64,000 bases of DNA from Molanna angustata (taxonomy: Eukaryota > Arthropoda > Insecta > Trichoptera > Molannidae), in NCBI GenBank assembly GCA_963576475.1, contig OY754964.1:1500001-1564000 (forward strand), given 5' to 3'. Numbering within the stretch: the stretch's first letter is position 1; the number at the start of each line of letters is the position of its first letter. Below are positions 1 through 10,883 of this stretch, piece after piece. The position numbers and the translations under genes were made by a program. The notes under the pieces were generated by a model. The model saw nothing but the letters and a program-made list of their open reading frames with translations. It was not told the DNA's origin and did not search any database.

Positions 1-480
1 TGTAATCATTCAGTTGTCGTGCACTGCCCGATCTGCCCCGCACATGCGCATTGAAGACATATTCTGTCCATAATAAGAGTTACCAAAAACATGCGTAAAA
101 ACGACCTTTTAGATTTGATTAGTAAAGATTATTTTACATTTACTGACGTATAATGTTATACAACATTCAAGTTTGACCGGTTGTCCACACAGAACACAAA
201 GTGTCATTCATCGATTTATCTGTTTTTTAAACAAAACATCTTTCTAGAGTGAATAAAGATATGAAATAATATCGACTGAATTGCGTGTTCTTTATTCTCG
301 TGGTATTTTTTCAACGTCGATGGAGTGATAACAATTTAAAAACTATTTGAAATACCTACGATCCAGTCTTATAATAAATTATCATACAATTATTTGTACA
401 ATCTCAATGACAACTGAGGAGTGCTATCGGTGATTTTCTACGCATTTTTTCTAATATTTTTGAGGATAATACATTATTAT
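1..480. other. AT-rich stretch, no feature seen
   Basis: No coding similarity, tandem repeat or recognised dispersed repeat was seen. A short open frame that follows (509-694) is AT-driven and resembles nothing known to me. Confidence 0.5.
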
Positions 481-844
481 ATTCTTATTATAACAGAAGA
501 CTGTCTCATTGCTTTATCAATGGTGTCCAAAAACAAATCCATATTTAAAACAATCGTGTAATCGAAGTGTTTATACAAATGAAAGTGTCGAAAGTTTTTT
601 TTTTCATTTGCATCTAGATATACCCAGTGTGAGTACCTACCTAGCATTTAATGAAACTTTAATTTATAAGAAATATCCATTTTTATACAAATAAATTTTT
701 TTTTTATATATTTTTTTATTGTGATGTATTTAACGATATGAAAATCTTAATTAAAATTAACTTATAAAATCTTACTGTAGTGATTTATTTGTAATACAAA
801 AATTTTGAATTTCTCGCTTGTGTATTTAATTTTTATTAATCCCT

Positions 845-935
845 TTGTACATAATATATGCAAATTTATTACACACTCGTAGGCTTATTGCCATTAGGCA
901 ATTCATTCCAATCAACTTATAGAGTTATATAAAGG
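845..935 (-). repeat. LINE 3'-end repeat, family D4 (degenerate copy)
   Basis: Read on the minus strand this matches the family seen at 34.7, 38.8, 52.9, 56.0 and 63.3 kb. Its core is a short hairpin (ATTGCC-TAA-TGGCAAT) followed by AAGCC[CT]GCC and TGTACAAA. The sense direction ends in ATAAATAAAT-type tails in better copies, so D4 is most likely the 3' UTR of a LINE. This copy has lost the upstream part. Confidence 0.55.
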
Positions 936-967
936 ATCGGGTTATATTTCCAGATGAGGTATAGTTT

Positions 968-1057
968 TAATTGTGTTTTCAGTCTAGCTCTATGAGACGA
1001 TAAATATCTATCCAGAAAGTGTCAATTTGTTATTGGGTACGTGTTTAATTAATATTT
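968..1057 (+). repeat. SINE-A, 3' half only
   Basis: Shares TTTTCAGTCT, GAGACGATAAATAT and TATTGGGTACGTGTTTAA with the 3' tails of the tRNA-headed copies at 24031 and 59590 (minus). The tRNA-like head is absent, so this is a 5'-truncated copy. Confidence 0.55.
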
Positions 1058-1795
1058 GAATAAGTACATTTAAATTGCTTGAGAAAAAAAATACAATCGA
1101 CTATTTTATGATAACATATACTATATACGCATAGATTGGACTTTTTTCCTACTAGTAATCAAATAAATTTGTCAAAAAATAATAAATACTTCCTTGCATC
1201 CTGCATAAGTGGCGAATTAAGTGGCATTTGGCAAATCTTCCAACTTAACAGTGTTTAAAACCCACAGAAGCAAGAATTGCGTAAGAAATATAAAGATGAA
1301 TGTAGGTACATATTATTATGTTTATGTAAATATGCACCGCCTGTAATTTCAATCACGAGCCGCCTCTGTTACAGATACCTATGTTTATTTAAAACATTTT
1401 CAACATATTACATATTAAGTGCACAATAGCAGGATTTTTACAATATTACAATATCTTTCAACCAACCATATCCATTTGGTGAGGTAAATTGTGTTTATGA
1501 AATGTACTAATTTATCTGAATAAATGAAACATTAAAGATAAACAAAAGAAGGAGGGGGGGGGGGGTAGAGAAGGGGACAAGGACATGATAATATCCTTGG
1601 TGTATCATAGATTTGTAGTGGGTGATTTACTTATTTCACATTATTCCACGAATATTAATGAAAATGTTTACAACCGATTTAGGTCGATAAATATGGGTTG
1701 TAAGAAAACATTTTCATTAATAATTTTCATAATGAAAATGCAAAATAAAATTACGCACGAAAAACGGCCCATCAAGAATGCATCGAATGATGGCG
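1058..1795. other. AT-rich spacer with poly-G tract
   Basis: Nothing recognisable apart from a run of about 13 G near 1553-1565. The open frame entering the 43-bp repeat from 1585 looks like a by-product of that repeat. Confidence 0.5.
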
Positions 1796-2146
1796 TCATT
1801 ATTCGTCTTTTTCGATGGTTATTGTGTTTCTTTCCGCGTCATTATTCGTCTTTTTCGATGGTTATTGTGTTTCTTTCCGCGTCATTATTCGTCTTTTTCG
1901 ATGGTTATTGTGTTTCTTTCCGCGTCATTATTCGTCCTCTTCGATGGTTATTGTGTTTCTTTCCGCGTCATTATTCGTCTTTTTCGATGGTTATTGTGTT
2001 TCTTTCCGCGTCATTATTCGTCTTTTTCGATGGTTATTGTGTTTCTTTCCGCGTCATTATTCGTCCTCTTCGATGGTTATTGTGTTTCTTTCCGCGTCAT
2101 TATTCGTCTTTTTCGATGGTTATTGTGTTACTTTCCGCGTCATTAT
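1796..2146. repeat. 43-bp tandem repeat, about 8 copies
   Basis: The unit TCATTATTCGTCTTTTTCGA plus GGTTATTGTGTTTCTTTCCGCG recurs at 1796, 1839, 1882, 1925, 1968, 2011, 2054 and 2097. The variant CGTCCTCTTCG occurs in copies 4 and 7 only, 129 bp apart, pointing to a 3 x 43 bp higher-order unit. The unit has no stop in any forward frame and 43 is not a multiple of 3, so all three plus frames run open (up to 187 codons). These open frames are best treated as artefacts of the repeat, not as genes. Confidence 0.95.
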
Positions 2147-2584
2147 GACGTTTTTAGGACATGGTTAAAATAGTAGCGTTTTGCGGGTGTTTGTAATAAT
2201 CATTTTTAAATATATATATTTTCATTTTTTTTTATTTTTTCGTGCATAGAATATCTTTATAAACAATTAATTGTTTTCTAAAATGAGTCTTACAATTATT
2301 ATGGCAAGCCTCTATGTACCTATACATTCTTCAATAATTAATTAATATAGAGAGAACTGCCACAGTATATAATAATCGGAAGTGTCTTGAATCAGTCTGT
2401 TTACCATCATCTAAAATAACACTCAAGATAATAAATTATATTTTCTACTTTTGAGATAAGAAGCAAATTACATAATTTCCAATGTTTGTTTGTTTGTCCG
2501 CGTCACGCTGTAAAAATTATCTATGGACTTATTTATTTTAATTATTTGTATAAACAGAGGTCATCCATAGGCCACCTGGTGGAT

Positions 2585-2712
2585 TAATATTGAGAGCAGC
2601 TGAGGGAGGAGGAACTAGCCATCAGAGTGATGAAGCAAGATCGAAAGGTCTGGCGATTGCGTACCAGAAGGGGCGACCCTAGATGAACTGGGAAGAGGCA
2701 AAGAAGAAGAAT
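2585..2712 (+). pseudogene. RTE-like LINE, 3' coding-end fragment
   Basis: A forward frame reads ELAIRVMKQDRKVWRLRTRR followed by GDPR and a stop. This is the shape of the extreme C-terminus of RTE-like reverse transcriptases (DRxxWRxRTRxxDP). It is followed by AAGAAGAAGAATG, a short (GAA)n tail typical of several LINE ends in this window. Only the last ~40 codons remain and they contain a stop. Confidence 0.55.
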
Positions 2713-2764
2713 GTATATAATAATGGGTATTTTAAATCAAACAAATGATTTGGTCTACATATAT

Positions 2765-2860
2765 ATTTTTTCCTGAATCCAGGACGACCGTTTCAGCTTA
2801 TTAGGCCCTTATCCACTGGTCGAGAATATATATCAAGAATATATATAAACAGACAGTTAA
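2765..2860. repeat. Fold-back half-unit (GACGACCGTTTCAGC type)
   Basis: Contains AGGACGACCGTTTCAGCTTA, TTAGGCCCTTATCCACTGGT. A close relative sits at 60925-60970 (GACGACCGTTTCGGCTTATA). Related CCGGTTTCGG cores occur in palindromic elements elsewhere in the window. Confidence 0.4.
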
Positions 2861-2987
2861 ATTCACTTAATAACATAATATGACATGTGAACCAATTAAG
2901 TTTACAAATAATAGTATACTTATGTAAACAAAAGATCGAATATATTTTTTAATTGCATATACGCAAAAATTGGATATTTTTCCTTTC

Positions 2988-3068
2988 GGGAGTCAAATGA
3001 TATTTTTACTGACAAACTTTTTTTTATAACATCTCAATAGAGACGAAGTTTGTCAATTAAAATATCAT
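2988..3068. repeat. Fold-back of the family D1 end
   Basis: TGATATTTTTACTGACAAAC is followed, after an internal segment carrying CATCTCAATAGAGACGAAG, by its near-reverse complement GTTTGTCAATTAAAATATCA. The internal segment matches the conserved end of family D1 (3105, 32270, 35560, 50205), so this is an inverted duplication of one D1 end. Confidence 0.6.
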
Positions 3069-3104
3069 AGTATAATTTATAATTTGCATGTGAATTGCTA
3101 CACA

Positions 3105-3325
3105 TTATTCAAATATATAGAACTTTCAAAAAATTACGTTGATATGGGAACTCAATAAGAAGGCATAATTGGTGAACGTTGCGCAAGCGCATAAAGTGTT
3201 CACGTAAACGAGCCGATGACACGTCGTAAGCCCTGTAGGTGCCTCGAGTTCCTGGTTCTTCTACAATATCCCAACTTTGTCTCTATTGAGATTTTAAAAA
3301 AAAGGTTTGTTAAGAAAAGATAGGG
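3105..3325 (-). repeat. Interspersed repeat family D1
   Basis: About 200 bp with blocks GCGCAAGCGCATAAAGT, CACGTAAACGAGCCGATGA, CCTGTAGGTGCC and GTCTCTATTGAGAT. The same ordered blocks appear at 32270-32440 (same orientation) and reversed at 35560-35770 and 50205-50400. No coding capacity. Probably a non-autonomous element, class undetermined. Confidence 0.75.
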
Positions 3326-3572
3326 GTTTTAAGGAAGGCAGCGTAATTGGAAAGTAAAAACCTAACCACATAGAGCACCAAGAGGTAGAATTTATATATA
3401 ATTACAAGCTGCGTAATTCGCGAAATGCTGTCGGTGGCGCATCAATCGCAAAATTCAAATACCTACCAGAGTGGAAAAGACTTAAAAAATGTGTTTGTTT
3501 TAATTGTATATCTCATACGCGTCTAATTAATACAGATATAGCCTTGAACTATGTAAGTACTAGTTCATTCAT

Positions 3573-3827
3573 ACCATCACGGAAAGGTGTGCGGGTGTGC
3601 ATTGCCTTATAAAAGGTAGAACAACACATCTATGTATACCCACACACCAGTCTCGTTTCACCAAAAAAGCCACTACATTCAGAATGGGTGGTGAACCTCA
3701 TTACTGAACTATGTGAGATGTTATTGTTGCCTGTTGTATTTTCGATTACCCGGCTCTTACGGGACACTCGAAAACAATAATTTAAAAGAATGGAAGCACT
3801 ATTCTAAGCCGGTGCCTCACAGCTACG
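3573..3827 (-). repeat. Interspersed repeat family D2, full-length copy
   Basis: A ~260-290 bp unit found also at 8758, 18640, 23151 and 42576 (plus). Blocks include GGTGTGCGGGTGTGCATTGC, ACCCACACACCAGTCTCG, TACCCGGCTCTTACGGGACA and AAGCCGGTGCCTCACAGCT. No clear terminal inverted repeat, poly-A or tRNA promoter box was seen, so the class is open. Confidence 0.8.
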
Positions 3828-3948
3828 TAAGCACTAGCGAAATAATAAAATGATATTTATTGAAATGAAATAATTTACTTTGTATGTCTACTATGTATGA
3901 ATAAGCTTATAGTTATTACCTTCAATTATTTTGTATCTTATATCAACT

Positions 3949-4440
3949 CTATGTTTTTGGATAGAAATAAAGAAAAATAAATAAATATATTAAGAGCGAA
4001 ATAACATAACATACGAAATAAGTTATATAAAGGTCATAGATAACACTGAATTCCGTTATTTTTGACGGATTATAACAACTATACAACGATTTAGCATATT
4101 CATCTACGTGATGAATTGCTTGTAAAATTCTTAAGATAAAGAAACGTTCTGTTTTAAAACTATTTATTATCTTCTTTCTTTCGTTTGATAGATCTATTAG
4201 ACTGCGATGACTATGTTTTCTGAGATGATGAAGTTCAACTATCCTTCCAGCTCTTAGGTGGACTTCCAGATTCCCCTGTTGCATATTTAGTAGCAAATGT
4301 TCTGTATGAAAACCACAGTTTTTTAATGAATATCCAAATTTTCCAAGCAAAATTTTTAATACTTCATTCCTTAAATGGTCGTGGATGCCCAAGAATCTGA
4401 ACGATATTTTGAAAGACGGAAATGTTAGAAGCGTGAGCAA
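3949..4440 (-). CDS. Unrecognised 163-codon open frame
   Basis: An uninterrupted frame of 163 codons in sequence where stop codons are frequent. The upstream codons (about 4385-4440) lie antisense to an RTE-like LINE tail and are probably not native. The middle portion has ordinary composition (MQQGNLEVHLRAGRIVELHH, then SHRSLIDLSNERKKIINSFK). The C-terminus turns very hydrophobic and AT-driven. The nominal start is TTG, not ATG, so an exon remnant or transposon ORF fragment is as likely as a gene. I recognise no domain. A GTATGT near 4010 on the minus strand could be a donor site, but this is weak. Confidence 0.25.
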   Translation of the reverse strand: MLTLLTFPSFKISFRFLGIHDHLRNEVLKILLGKFGYSLKNCGFHTEHLLLNMQQGNLEVHLRAGRIVELHHLRKHSHRSLIDLSNERKKIINSFKTERFFILRILQAIHHVDEYAKSLYSCYNPSKITEFSVIYDLYITYFVCYVISLLIYLFIFLYFYPKT

Positions 4441-4570
4441 CAGATGAACATGTATGAGAAGATGGATGAAAATGGACGAGGCTAAGGATGCGTGCCAGGA
4501 TAAAAAAAATGTGACGTTCGGTTCTCTCTGCCTACCCCGCGAGGGATATGGTGTGATGATATGTATGTAT
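4385..4570 (+). pseudogene. RTE-like LINE family W, 3' coding end
   Basis: A plus frame reads LNDILKDGNVRSVSNR, a stop, then CMRRWMKMDEAKDACQD and a segment ending in SLCLPREGYG. The DNA TCTCTCTGCCTACCCCGCGA followed by GGGATATGG is the conserved 3' end of the family and is also recognisable at 22440, 34165 (minus), 43110 and 52395. Ends in TATGTATGTAT. Decayed. Confidence 0.6.
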
Positions 4571-4639
4571 CATTCCTTAAAAACTTCATTCGGATTAACA
4601 CGAACAAAGAAAAAGTCTTAATAAATGTAATGATGACAT

Positions 4640-5096
4640 CAACTTGAAACTACGTCAGAGGATTATCAAATGCTAGGTATAGTCGGTCCTGCTCTACGGT
4701 GTTGAGGCATGGACCTTGAACGTTGGTACCGTAAACCACCTGGAGGCGTTCGAAATTCATTCATCAATGCTTAAGATATCCTGGACCGACATGGTGAGCA
4801 AAGATAAGTATTGCGTAGAGCATATATAGACAGATCGCAATTAGCAATTCGTTTAACAGATCGCAAAACGATTGGTCGCAACAGCCAAGGTCCGTAAGAT
4901 TTCGCATTTTGGTTACATAATGAGAGGAGAGAAAAACTCGATCCTTCAGTTGAACATAAAGGGGAAGATTGAATGCCGCAGAGGAGTCGGCAGGAAGCAG
5001 CTATCCTGGTTCCGAAACATTCGGGAATGGACCGGAATGAGGTATGGGGAGAACCTGTTCCGCAACGCACAGGGCAGGGATGGTTTCCCCGAGTGA
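4640..5096 (+). pseudogene. Non-LTR RT C-terminal fragment
   Basis: One frame gives LLYGVEAWTLNVGTVNHLEA then FEIHSSMLKISWTDMVS, a TAG stop near 4829, and then FGYIMRGEKNSILQLNIKGK followed by a GVGRKQLSWFRNIREWTG block. YGxExWTL, the GHIxR-like segment and the GRxxxSWxxNxRxWxG block are the linker region downstream of the RT palm in RTE/jockey-type LINEs. The frame is unchanged across the stop, so decay is mainly by point mutation. Confidence 0.75.
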
Positions 5097-5610
5097 TCGT
5101 CAACGTCGGGGGGAGCCGACAGGACACACGAAGAAGAAAGATAAAAAATATATAAAAATTAGGAGAGAAAGATCGCTGCTTGATGGCCCAATCAAATCAA
5201 GTCACAGGAACGGCGGCGTATATCGGTATAGAGATAAAGGTCAACAATCCAGTGTGTCGAGGACAAGGAAGGAATATGGTCACGATCATCAGCAATGAGG
5301 ACAATTACGCAGAGAAAGAGAGATGAATTGTAAGCAGTGACACTTAAGTTGTATGTCTGTTTGTCTTTGACTAATTAGCTGTTATGACTGTCTATTTAAT
5401 ATGATATTACGAAGACAGCTGTAAATAATATAGTTTCTACATAATTTGGATTTAAACATTTCCGTTTTCATTCATTAACAGAAACAGTTCTGAGATATTC
5501 ATATGGGCGCCAGCTTATAGACACCAAGAATTATTACTACTGCTTCGTAATATTGATTTGAAGCAAGAAATTTAGGCTGGGTTGTCTCAATAAAAATATC
5601 GGTAATAGGT

Positions 5611-5736
5611 AGTATAGTTAAAATACTTTGATTTCATAAAATTTTTCAAAATTTCGTTGTTTGACGGCATTAGATTTCAACGAAACAACCAAAAGTATTG
5701 AACAATTTTATGAAATCAAAGTATTTTAACTGTACT
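5611..5736. repeat. Fold-back element, ~35-bp arms
   Basis: AGTATAGTTAAAATACTTTG continues to ATTTCATAAAATT; about 55 bp later AATTTTATGAAATCAAAGTA continues to TTTTAACTGTACT. The arms are nearly perfect inverse complements. No coding content; miniature fold-back transposon is one explanation. Confidence 0.75.
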
Positions 5737-5764
5737 TTTACTTTAATCTTTATTCGAGAAACAC

Positions 5765-6238
5765 AGCCTAAGAGGGCGTATAAACCTTAACATCCAATTA
5801 GAAATCAAATTTCTCAAATATGTATGTTAAACAGTGTGTTTAAAAAAAAATATCATAACTATTTTCAAAATTTTTCTATGTGAATCATTTCAACATTATA
5901 AGTGAATGTTAGTCACACATTTTAAATATCCTTTAACAGCATTTTTTTAAATTACTCACACGGTCATGCCATCCCTTTCTGGGGCGGCACCTGCTATTCA
6001 TTTCATCTCTTACACCCATGTATATTTTAATAGCTACAACTTGTATGTCGTGTATAAATAAATATTTTATGTGCGTAAGTATAAAAGTGAATGACCGATA
6101 GCGTTTTTTCATTTCAAGTCACGATTGCTCTTAAAATGTGAAAAATCTACAAATTTTGAACGATCGCGATAGTAACCGCTCTTATTAACACGCAATTTTA
6201 TAGTGCATTAGGCGATTATTATTATATAACGTTTCATT
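5765..6238. repeat. Interspersed repeat family D3, copy 1
   Basis: Matches 27245-28225 in order and orientation: AATCAAATTTCTCAAATATG, AACAGTGTGTTT, AGTGAATGACCGATAGCGTT and TATAGTGCATTAGGCG. Copy 2 lacks about 100 bp and carries a ~550-bp insert. Non-coding by inspection. Confidence 0.65.
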
Positions 6239-6499
6239 CAATAGATAGATCACTGCATTTATTACCTTCTTCTTTAGTTACCGGTTTCGGAGCTGACTAT
6301 ATCATTATCAGGCTAATTTACAACTAAAGGGGTAGACTGTTTCGATATAATAAAAAGACAAAGATGGGGTTCGAAGTTGGGGGGAAGTAATTAGGAACCG
6401 ATCTTGGCGCGTGAATAATATGACGACTATTTTTGGTGAAGTGGAAAGAAAAAAGTGAATAGGTCAGTCCCAAAACCGGATTAACGATTCATGAAGTAA

Positions 6500-7670
6500 A
6501 TAATAATAATAATAAAAAATATTAAACATAACATAAAAATATTAAACTTAACTAAAGCTATTAATACTTGGGCAATACCGATATTGACATATTCTTTTGG
6601 AATTATTAAATGGTCAAAAACAGATTTAGATAGTTTAGAAAGAACAATTAGAACGCGTTTAACTAAATTTCGTTGTCATCATCCTAATTCCGCGATTGAA
6701 CGAATCAATTTGTCTAGGAATTTAGGAGGTAGGGGTATAATAAAAATAACATCGTTACATAATAATCAAATCGAATCGCTAAAAACATTCTTTCACAAAA
6801 AATCTGATAGTTCTTTAATGCATAAAGTAATCTGTGAGGCGGACAAAAATTTAACAACATTAATTACGAGAATGCCAATAACAATATTATAAATATAAAT
6901 GACGACCTTCTAAATTCGTGGCTAAATAAAATAATTCATTCTATACATCCAAAAATTTTCAACCAACCTTATGTTGACAAAATTTGGTCAAACAAATGGT
7001 TGAGTACTGGTGATTTGGACGCGAATTTAGAAGGTTTTATAAAAGCGATTAAGGATAGAGTAATAAAAACTAAAAATTACCAAATTATATAATAAAAGAC
7101 ATAAATGTAGTTGATGATAGTTGTAGGAAATGTTTGGCTTTTCCGGAAACAATCGAGCATATAATATCGGGCTGTTCTTTTCTCGCGCAATCAGAATATA
7201 CATTAAGACATAACCAAGTAGCAAAAATAATACATCAAAATTTAGCTATTAAATATAAATTAATTGACGCGATAAACATAAAACCATAATATGAATATGA
7301 TCCGATTTCATTTTTAGGAAATAATAATATTTCGCTTTATTACGATAAAACAATATTAACTGACCGGTCAATTCAACATAACACACCCGATTTAATAATG
7401 CATGATAAAATTAAAAAAATAACATATATTTGCGACGTGGCTATTCCAAATTCTAGTAATATTATAAAAACTTTTGATGAAAAAATTAGAAAATACACCG
7501 CTTTAGGTAACGAGATTAAAAGACTTTGGCATTCTCGTAAAATAATAATATTACCGTTCATTATTTCAGCCACTGGCATTATTCCAAAATCGTTAATCCG
7601 TAATATAGAAATTGTAGATTTATCGAAAAACTTAATAATAAAAATGCAAAAAACCGTTAATCGTTAAAGA
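6500..7670 (+). pseudogene. R2/R4(Dong)-type LINE, C-terminal RT-endonuclease fragment
   Basis: Pieces of one ORF are spread over two plus frames. The first piece is KAINTWAIPILTYSFGIIKW (6550 onward), then LERTIRT and GGRGIIKITSLHNNQIESL. After a frameshift near 6890 the second piece reads WLNKIIHSIHPKIF. After another near 7080 comes NYIIKDINVVDDSCRKC, then ETIEHIISGC, a CCHC-type finger (C-x2-C-x7-H-x4-C), and RHNQVAKIIHQNLA. After a TAA near 7290 it continues as NTPDLIMHDKIKKITYICD VAIP, then KYTALGNEIKRLW. The PD-x(n)-D arrangement after the finger fits the restriction-like endonuclease of R2/R4/NeSL-type LINEs. R4/Dong is my preference from the C-terminal sequence. At least two frameshifts and one stop make it dead. 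Confidence 0.65.
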
Positions 7671-8757
7671 TTTTTTAAACGTTAATATTCGGGAATCAGT
7701 AGGGTTGTTAGGTAGTATAGAGACCTCCTCAGAGCCTAATCCTTTGATATGTTAAGTATCTGGATGGGTGAACTATTCCCAATTGAAAGCTTGATGATGC
7801 GTTTGTTGCATTTTATTTTGATCTTTTAAATAATTTACAATTTACGCATTGATCTGCTAATTCTTTCGAGGAAGTGTATAATGGTAATAATAATGAATGA
7901 GTGTTATTATTTGTAGTGCTAAATTGTTATTAATATCATTAGTAAATCGGCCAGCGCCGTAAATTTAAAAAAAATTTATAAATAAATAGGTAAATATGTA
8001 CGTACATTATGATGCAGTTAAGATCTTTGGAGGAGAATTGATTGAAGGAGAAAAATAATGAAGTCAACATACCTGGAAAAAAAAGAAATGATTTATTAGA
8101 GATGGATAAGTCAATTATTGATAAAAAAAACATTGTACAAAAATCATAGTAAAGGAAAAACTTTAACATTTTAAAATTGCTTTACCACTCATTTTCTCAA
8201 CTTTTTCGCTAAGTACTAGTTTCGGGAGAAACTGAACTCCTATTATTACCTACAACTACAAGATTACACAAGTGTCCGCACATCTAATGGGGCAATATTT
8301 TTGAATTATTGTTGTATTTAATTTTCAAATGTACTTTTATATTCTGTAATAAAAAAAATAAAAAAGAATACCTGCTACTACAACTAATCAACAAATACAA
8401 GATCAACTACAACAAATCGCCTGTCGATGGGCGGGTTGTAATCCGCCTATACTAGATATTAGAAAATTAACTCATTTTATAAATCTAAATAAAATATAAA
8501 TACATATTATATGACAAATTTGTTTTTCTATGCAACGTTTATAGTAAATTTGTGATATTTTTAAAAATGAATAAAAATATCTTTGCTACAATGACATAAA
8601 TAAATCTTCATAATTTTCACTAAACTTAGTAAAAATGCTTGTTCTACAGGTGAAAGAAATATGTTGAGTTTGGATTCAAATCCGCGTCAAGTGAATTAAA
8701 AATGTGCCACCATTTATTGCGTGTAAGCGTTAACTGTTTTATGTTAAGACATCGTAA
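7671..8757. other. AT-rich spacer, no feature
   Basis: Possible 3' UTR of the preceding LINE up to about 7830. Beyond that I see no repeat family or coding similarity. Confidence 0.45.
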
Positions 8758-9003
8758 GCTGTGAGGCACCGCCTCTGAATAGTGTTTCCACTCTTTTTTA
8801 TTATCTTCGCTTTAGGGTGTCCGCAAGTAGTTATCCAAAATACAACAGGCTCAAATAACATCTCTCGAAGTTCAGCAATGAGGATCATCCATCCATTCTG
8901 AATGTTGTGCCTTTTTGTGTGAGACGAGACTGGTGAGTGGGCATATACGCACGTGTTGTGATTTTTTGTCGTATCGCTGGTTATATATGCCGTGATGAGA
9001 TAT
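8758..9003 (+). repeat. Interspersed repeat family D2
   Basis: Carries GCTGTGAGGCACCGCCTCTG, GTTCAGCAATGAGG, GAGACGAGACTGGTGAGTGG and a terminal GCCGTGATGAG, in the same order as the 23151 and 42576 copies but more diverged. Confidence 0.75.
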
Positions 9004-9974
9004 AAATTATTGAATAACGCAACTTTGTTGCTTTGAAACAAGTATGTCAGTTATTGATTGGTTAAAGGATGATGTGGGAGTAAGAATAACGATGAATATG
9101 TACACTTAATAAATAAATACTGCATATGAGATGTGATTGTATGGACACGTTGCACGTCTGAAGGAAGTCCTGCAATCGTTTATAACATTTCATATCCACC
9201 AATCTACTATATTATCCAGGATGCGGACGTAGACACTTCATTTGTCCTGTCCAGTTCACATATCCTTAATATTTATTATATTCTTCGACGTGATTAAAAT
9301 CATTGCTGCAATTTACATAATATATAAGAAAAATAAATGGACATGTAACAATTCACTATAATGGAAGATTCCTCGGGTCATTTATAGTTTACAGGATGAC
9401 TCATTAAATAATGGCTATGTTATGTCGATTGCCGTGGCATAGTTGAAAGTCGTTTGATTTCATTTTCATTGTCCTAGGTTCGTTTCCCACAACAAATCTC
9501 TACAGTAATTATTAAAAAATAGTAGGTACAATGGATTTTCTCATCTCACTATGCTGCAGCCAGGCTCTTCAATGGAACGTCCAGGTTTTCTCACATCTCT
9601 CGCCATTTTCACAATCTGCATTGGTTCAAATTCCCCGAAAGTTAACTTTGTCTCATGACACCACATTGAATTCCTCTTTCACGACAGACAATCATCGCTT
9701 CGTTCTGCATCTACATACATGGTTGGAAAATTATCTGACATAAACAGGGTGCACACCACTAATTTCGGCGTCAGCTGTGCAGGACCAAATGCATTGAATT
9801 AGCTCCTACACACCATCAGACAGACCGTAAATATATCTCTTCGTTCAAAAAACAAATTCCAAACGCACCTTTTTCGCAAATCTTACCAGAGCAAAAATGA
9901 CACATATAAATCAATTTTCAGCGTCCTCGAGGTGAGATATTCACGTAAACGGTGCTATATAAATTATCTAAATT
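9004..9974. other. Spacer with no gene recognised
   Basis: A 70-codon open frame at 9531-9743 lies in a less AT-rich patch but resembles nothing I know. GGTTCGTTTCCCAC near 9478 looks like a Pol III B box, but the surrounding sequence does not fold as a tRNA. Confidence 0.4.
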
Positions 9975-10411
9975 GTTTTTTTTTTATTTTTTTTTATTTA
10001 TTTAAGGTTACAGACAGTTTTTTTTTAATATACATATAAATTCAATTTTAATTATTAAACATAAAAACCAAAATAGTAACACCAAATATTACGATCTTAC
10101 GAAAAAGAAAAACAAAAAGATAAAGAAACAATTAAAATAAGGTTAAACAATGGACAAGCTAGGAAATAAGGACAGGACTATGAATAGGAATGGGAAAAAT
10201 TTGGAAAGGAAAATCACCGTTACGAATGCCTCAACATCTTCCTAAAAATGGCCGGTGGGCCAAACATGTCTAAATTCGCGAACTTTGAATCAAACTGATT
10301 ACATGATCTATAGATAAATGCATTCCCTGCGTAGTTTGTTCGAACAACAGGCATACTGAATAAACGGTCACTCCTTGTCAAACGTGCAGGAACTCTGAGA
10401 TTAATTTTAAT
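9975..10411 (-). pseudogene. CR1-group LINE, C-terminus and 3' UTR
   Basis: On the minus strand a clean frame reads NLRVPARLTRSDRLFSMPVV then RTNYAGNAFIYRSCNQFDSK, KFANLDMFGP and RHS-stop (10229-10411). The run 'R-x(n)-F-x-x-P-x-x-R-T-x-Y' followed by a small aromatic C-terminus is characteristic of CR1/Daphne-group LINE ORF2 ends. The following ~250 bp is AT-rich 3' UTR. A second, interrupted copy is at 21640-22400 (minus). Confidence 0.65.
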
Positions 10412-10883
10412 TTGATTAATTTTAATTGTTATTATTATTACTAGGCGATAGCCTGCACTGAGGCAATACGAAAAATAATTTAATAATAGATAGGTGCGTA
10501 TACAACAAATTTCAAAGTTTCACACAGCAACAAAAGTAATGAGAATCATTATAATTAAAAAAAAAATTAAAACATAAAATTGAACTTTTGACTAGCGAAA
10601 GGGACAGCGTTAATTTTGCACTACCTACTCAATATAATTATAAAGTCGAAATTTGTCGATATAATATATACAACACAAAGATTGATTGTAAAGATTATAC
10701 TAGGCAAACCTATAGATCACCCGACGGAACAGACCTATGTAGACTTCCCGGTCCCAACACTTAAACAGATAATAGACACGATTGCAACTATGTATGCTCA
10801 CAGACAGAACCATCCTGAAATTTTTTTCTAGTGGACCAGGAACGACTAGAGCAAAGTTCAAAATCGTCATACCAAAGAAAAAT

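Noticed and set aside
1796..2146. CRISPR-like repeat arrays (also 10884, 25075, 30356)
   Set aside because: The repeats are directly adjacent with no unique spacers, and the sequence is eukaryotic.
1585..2173. Three overlapping open frames of 117-187 codons
   Set aside because: They are produced by a 43-bp repeat that lacks stops in all forward frames; no independent coding evidence.
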